Source of the DNA: Cliona cf. orientalis
Lineage: Eukaryota > Porifera > Demospongiae > Clionaida > Clionaidae
Reading direction: 5' to 3'
NCBI GenBank assembly: GCA_963930775.1
Contig: OZ005695.1
Coordinates: 744,001-808,000 of the forward strand
DNA length: 64,000 bases
The notes under the pieces are model-generated. The model was not told where the DNA came from. It saw nothing but the letters and a program-made list of their open reading frames with translations, and ran no database searches. Every line of letters starts with the position of its first letter. The first letter of the stretch is position 1. Shown one piece after another: positions 63,702 to 64,000 of this stretch. The translations under genes were made by a program, and so were the position numbers.

Positions 63702-64000
63702 CTCAAGATTTGCTATTTAAAACGTAGCCAACTTGAAATTTTAGATCTACCGCTTTACCTCAGTACTTGACAAGTCGGCCAAATGGTGTTTGTCATATGC
63801 ATCCCGATCCCCAGGAATCGGAGTGGGCGATTTTTAATAGTTCAGGGATTTCCCCCGGGGTAGTCCCTCCACCCTCGAACCCTGCACTGTCATCTTGACG
63901 AGAGAATAAATTATTATTAGTGAGATAAAGAACTGCTGTTAATAGGTACTAGGTATCTACTGCGTGTGAGAATTAACTTGAGTTTGCGTATAAACTTCTA
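63702..64000. promoter_or_regulatory. 5' flank of RNF213 (minus-strand copy)
   Basis: 299 bp upstream of the ATG at 63701. CCCCCGGGGTAGTCCCTCC (about 63852) is the most notable GC-rich motif. No gene recognised; a promoter is inferred from position only. Confidence 0.4.

Overview
The window is animal nuclear DNA. It holds spliced metazoan genes with mostly 45-120 bp GT-AG introns, is AT-rich and gene-dense, and carries many short inverted-repeat elements in introns. Gene content (CNOT3, CEP131, RPS15A, selenoprotein MSRB1, RNF213, a chlorophyllase-like hydrolase) plus the compact introns suggest an early-branching animal, most likely a demosponge. That assignment is inference, not proof.

Layout. 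(1) 292-1044, minus: 5' end of CNOT3, running off the left edge. (2) 1247-7500, plus: CEP131, 12 exons, 1,191 codons, head-to-head with CNOT3. (3) 7710-9179, minus: secreted chlorophyllase-like alpha/beta hydrolase, 7 exons, 338 aa. (4) 9533-29422, plus: an RNF213-like giant AAA+ protein, 61 exons, 4,426 aa by my splice model, starting with a CARD-like death-fold exon. (5) 29.9-31.6 kb, minus: two tandem MSRB1 genes with in-frame TGA (Sec) codons and SECIS-like hairpins; the left copy is frameshifted. (6) 31.70-32.57 kb, plus: RPS15A. (7) 32885-63701, minus: a second, fuller RNF213, 72 exons, 6,251 aa, with zinc ribbons, a Q-rich N-terminus and CBM20. Both giant-gene models close in frame from ATG to stop, which supports the hand-called splice sites.

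The main interest is the tail-to-tail RNF213 pair. The minus-strand copy keeps canonical Walker B glutamates in both main AAA modules (FFDEANTT, VLDEVGLA). The CARD copy has FFDQANTT and VLDNVGLA, so both are replaced while both P-loops are intact: it resembles a natural ATP-binding, non-hydrolysing trap fused to a death-fold adaptor. The CARD exon joins at the same phase-1 exon boundary that in the sister gene separates the zinc-ribbon/CBM20/N-arm part from the rest. Both copies lack the RING finger between otherwise conserved landmarks, and both replace the RZ-finger cysteine that aligns with the reported human active-site Cys (His in one, Tyr in the other). Each also carries two UBA-like segments before the AAA core. 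Together these suggest an RNF213 system specialised for nucleotide-gated assembly and signalling rather than canonical E3 chemistry.

The rest of the window is dense in MITE-like elements. Four sequence-unrelated families share a terminal TACCGTA motif. A second group with CTCGGC-type ends sits in introns of the larger RNF213 gene.
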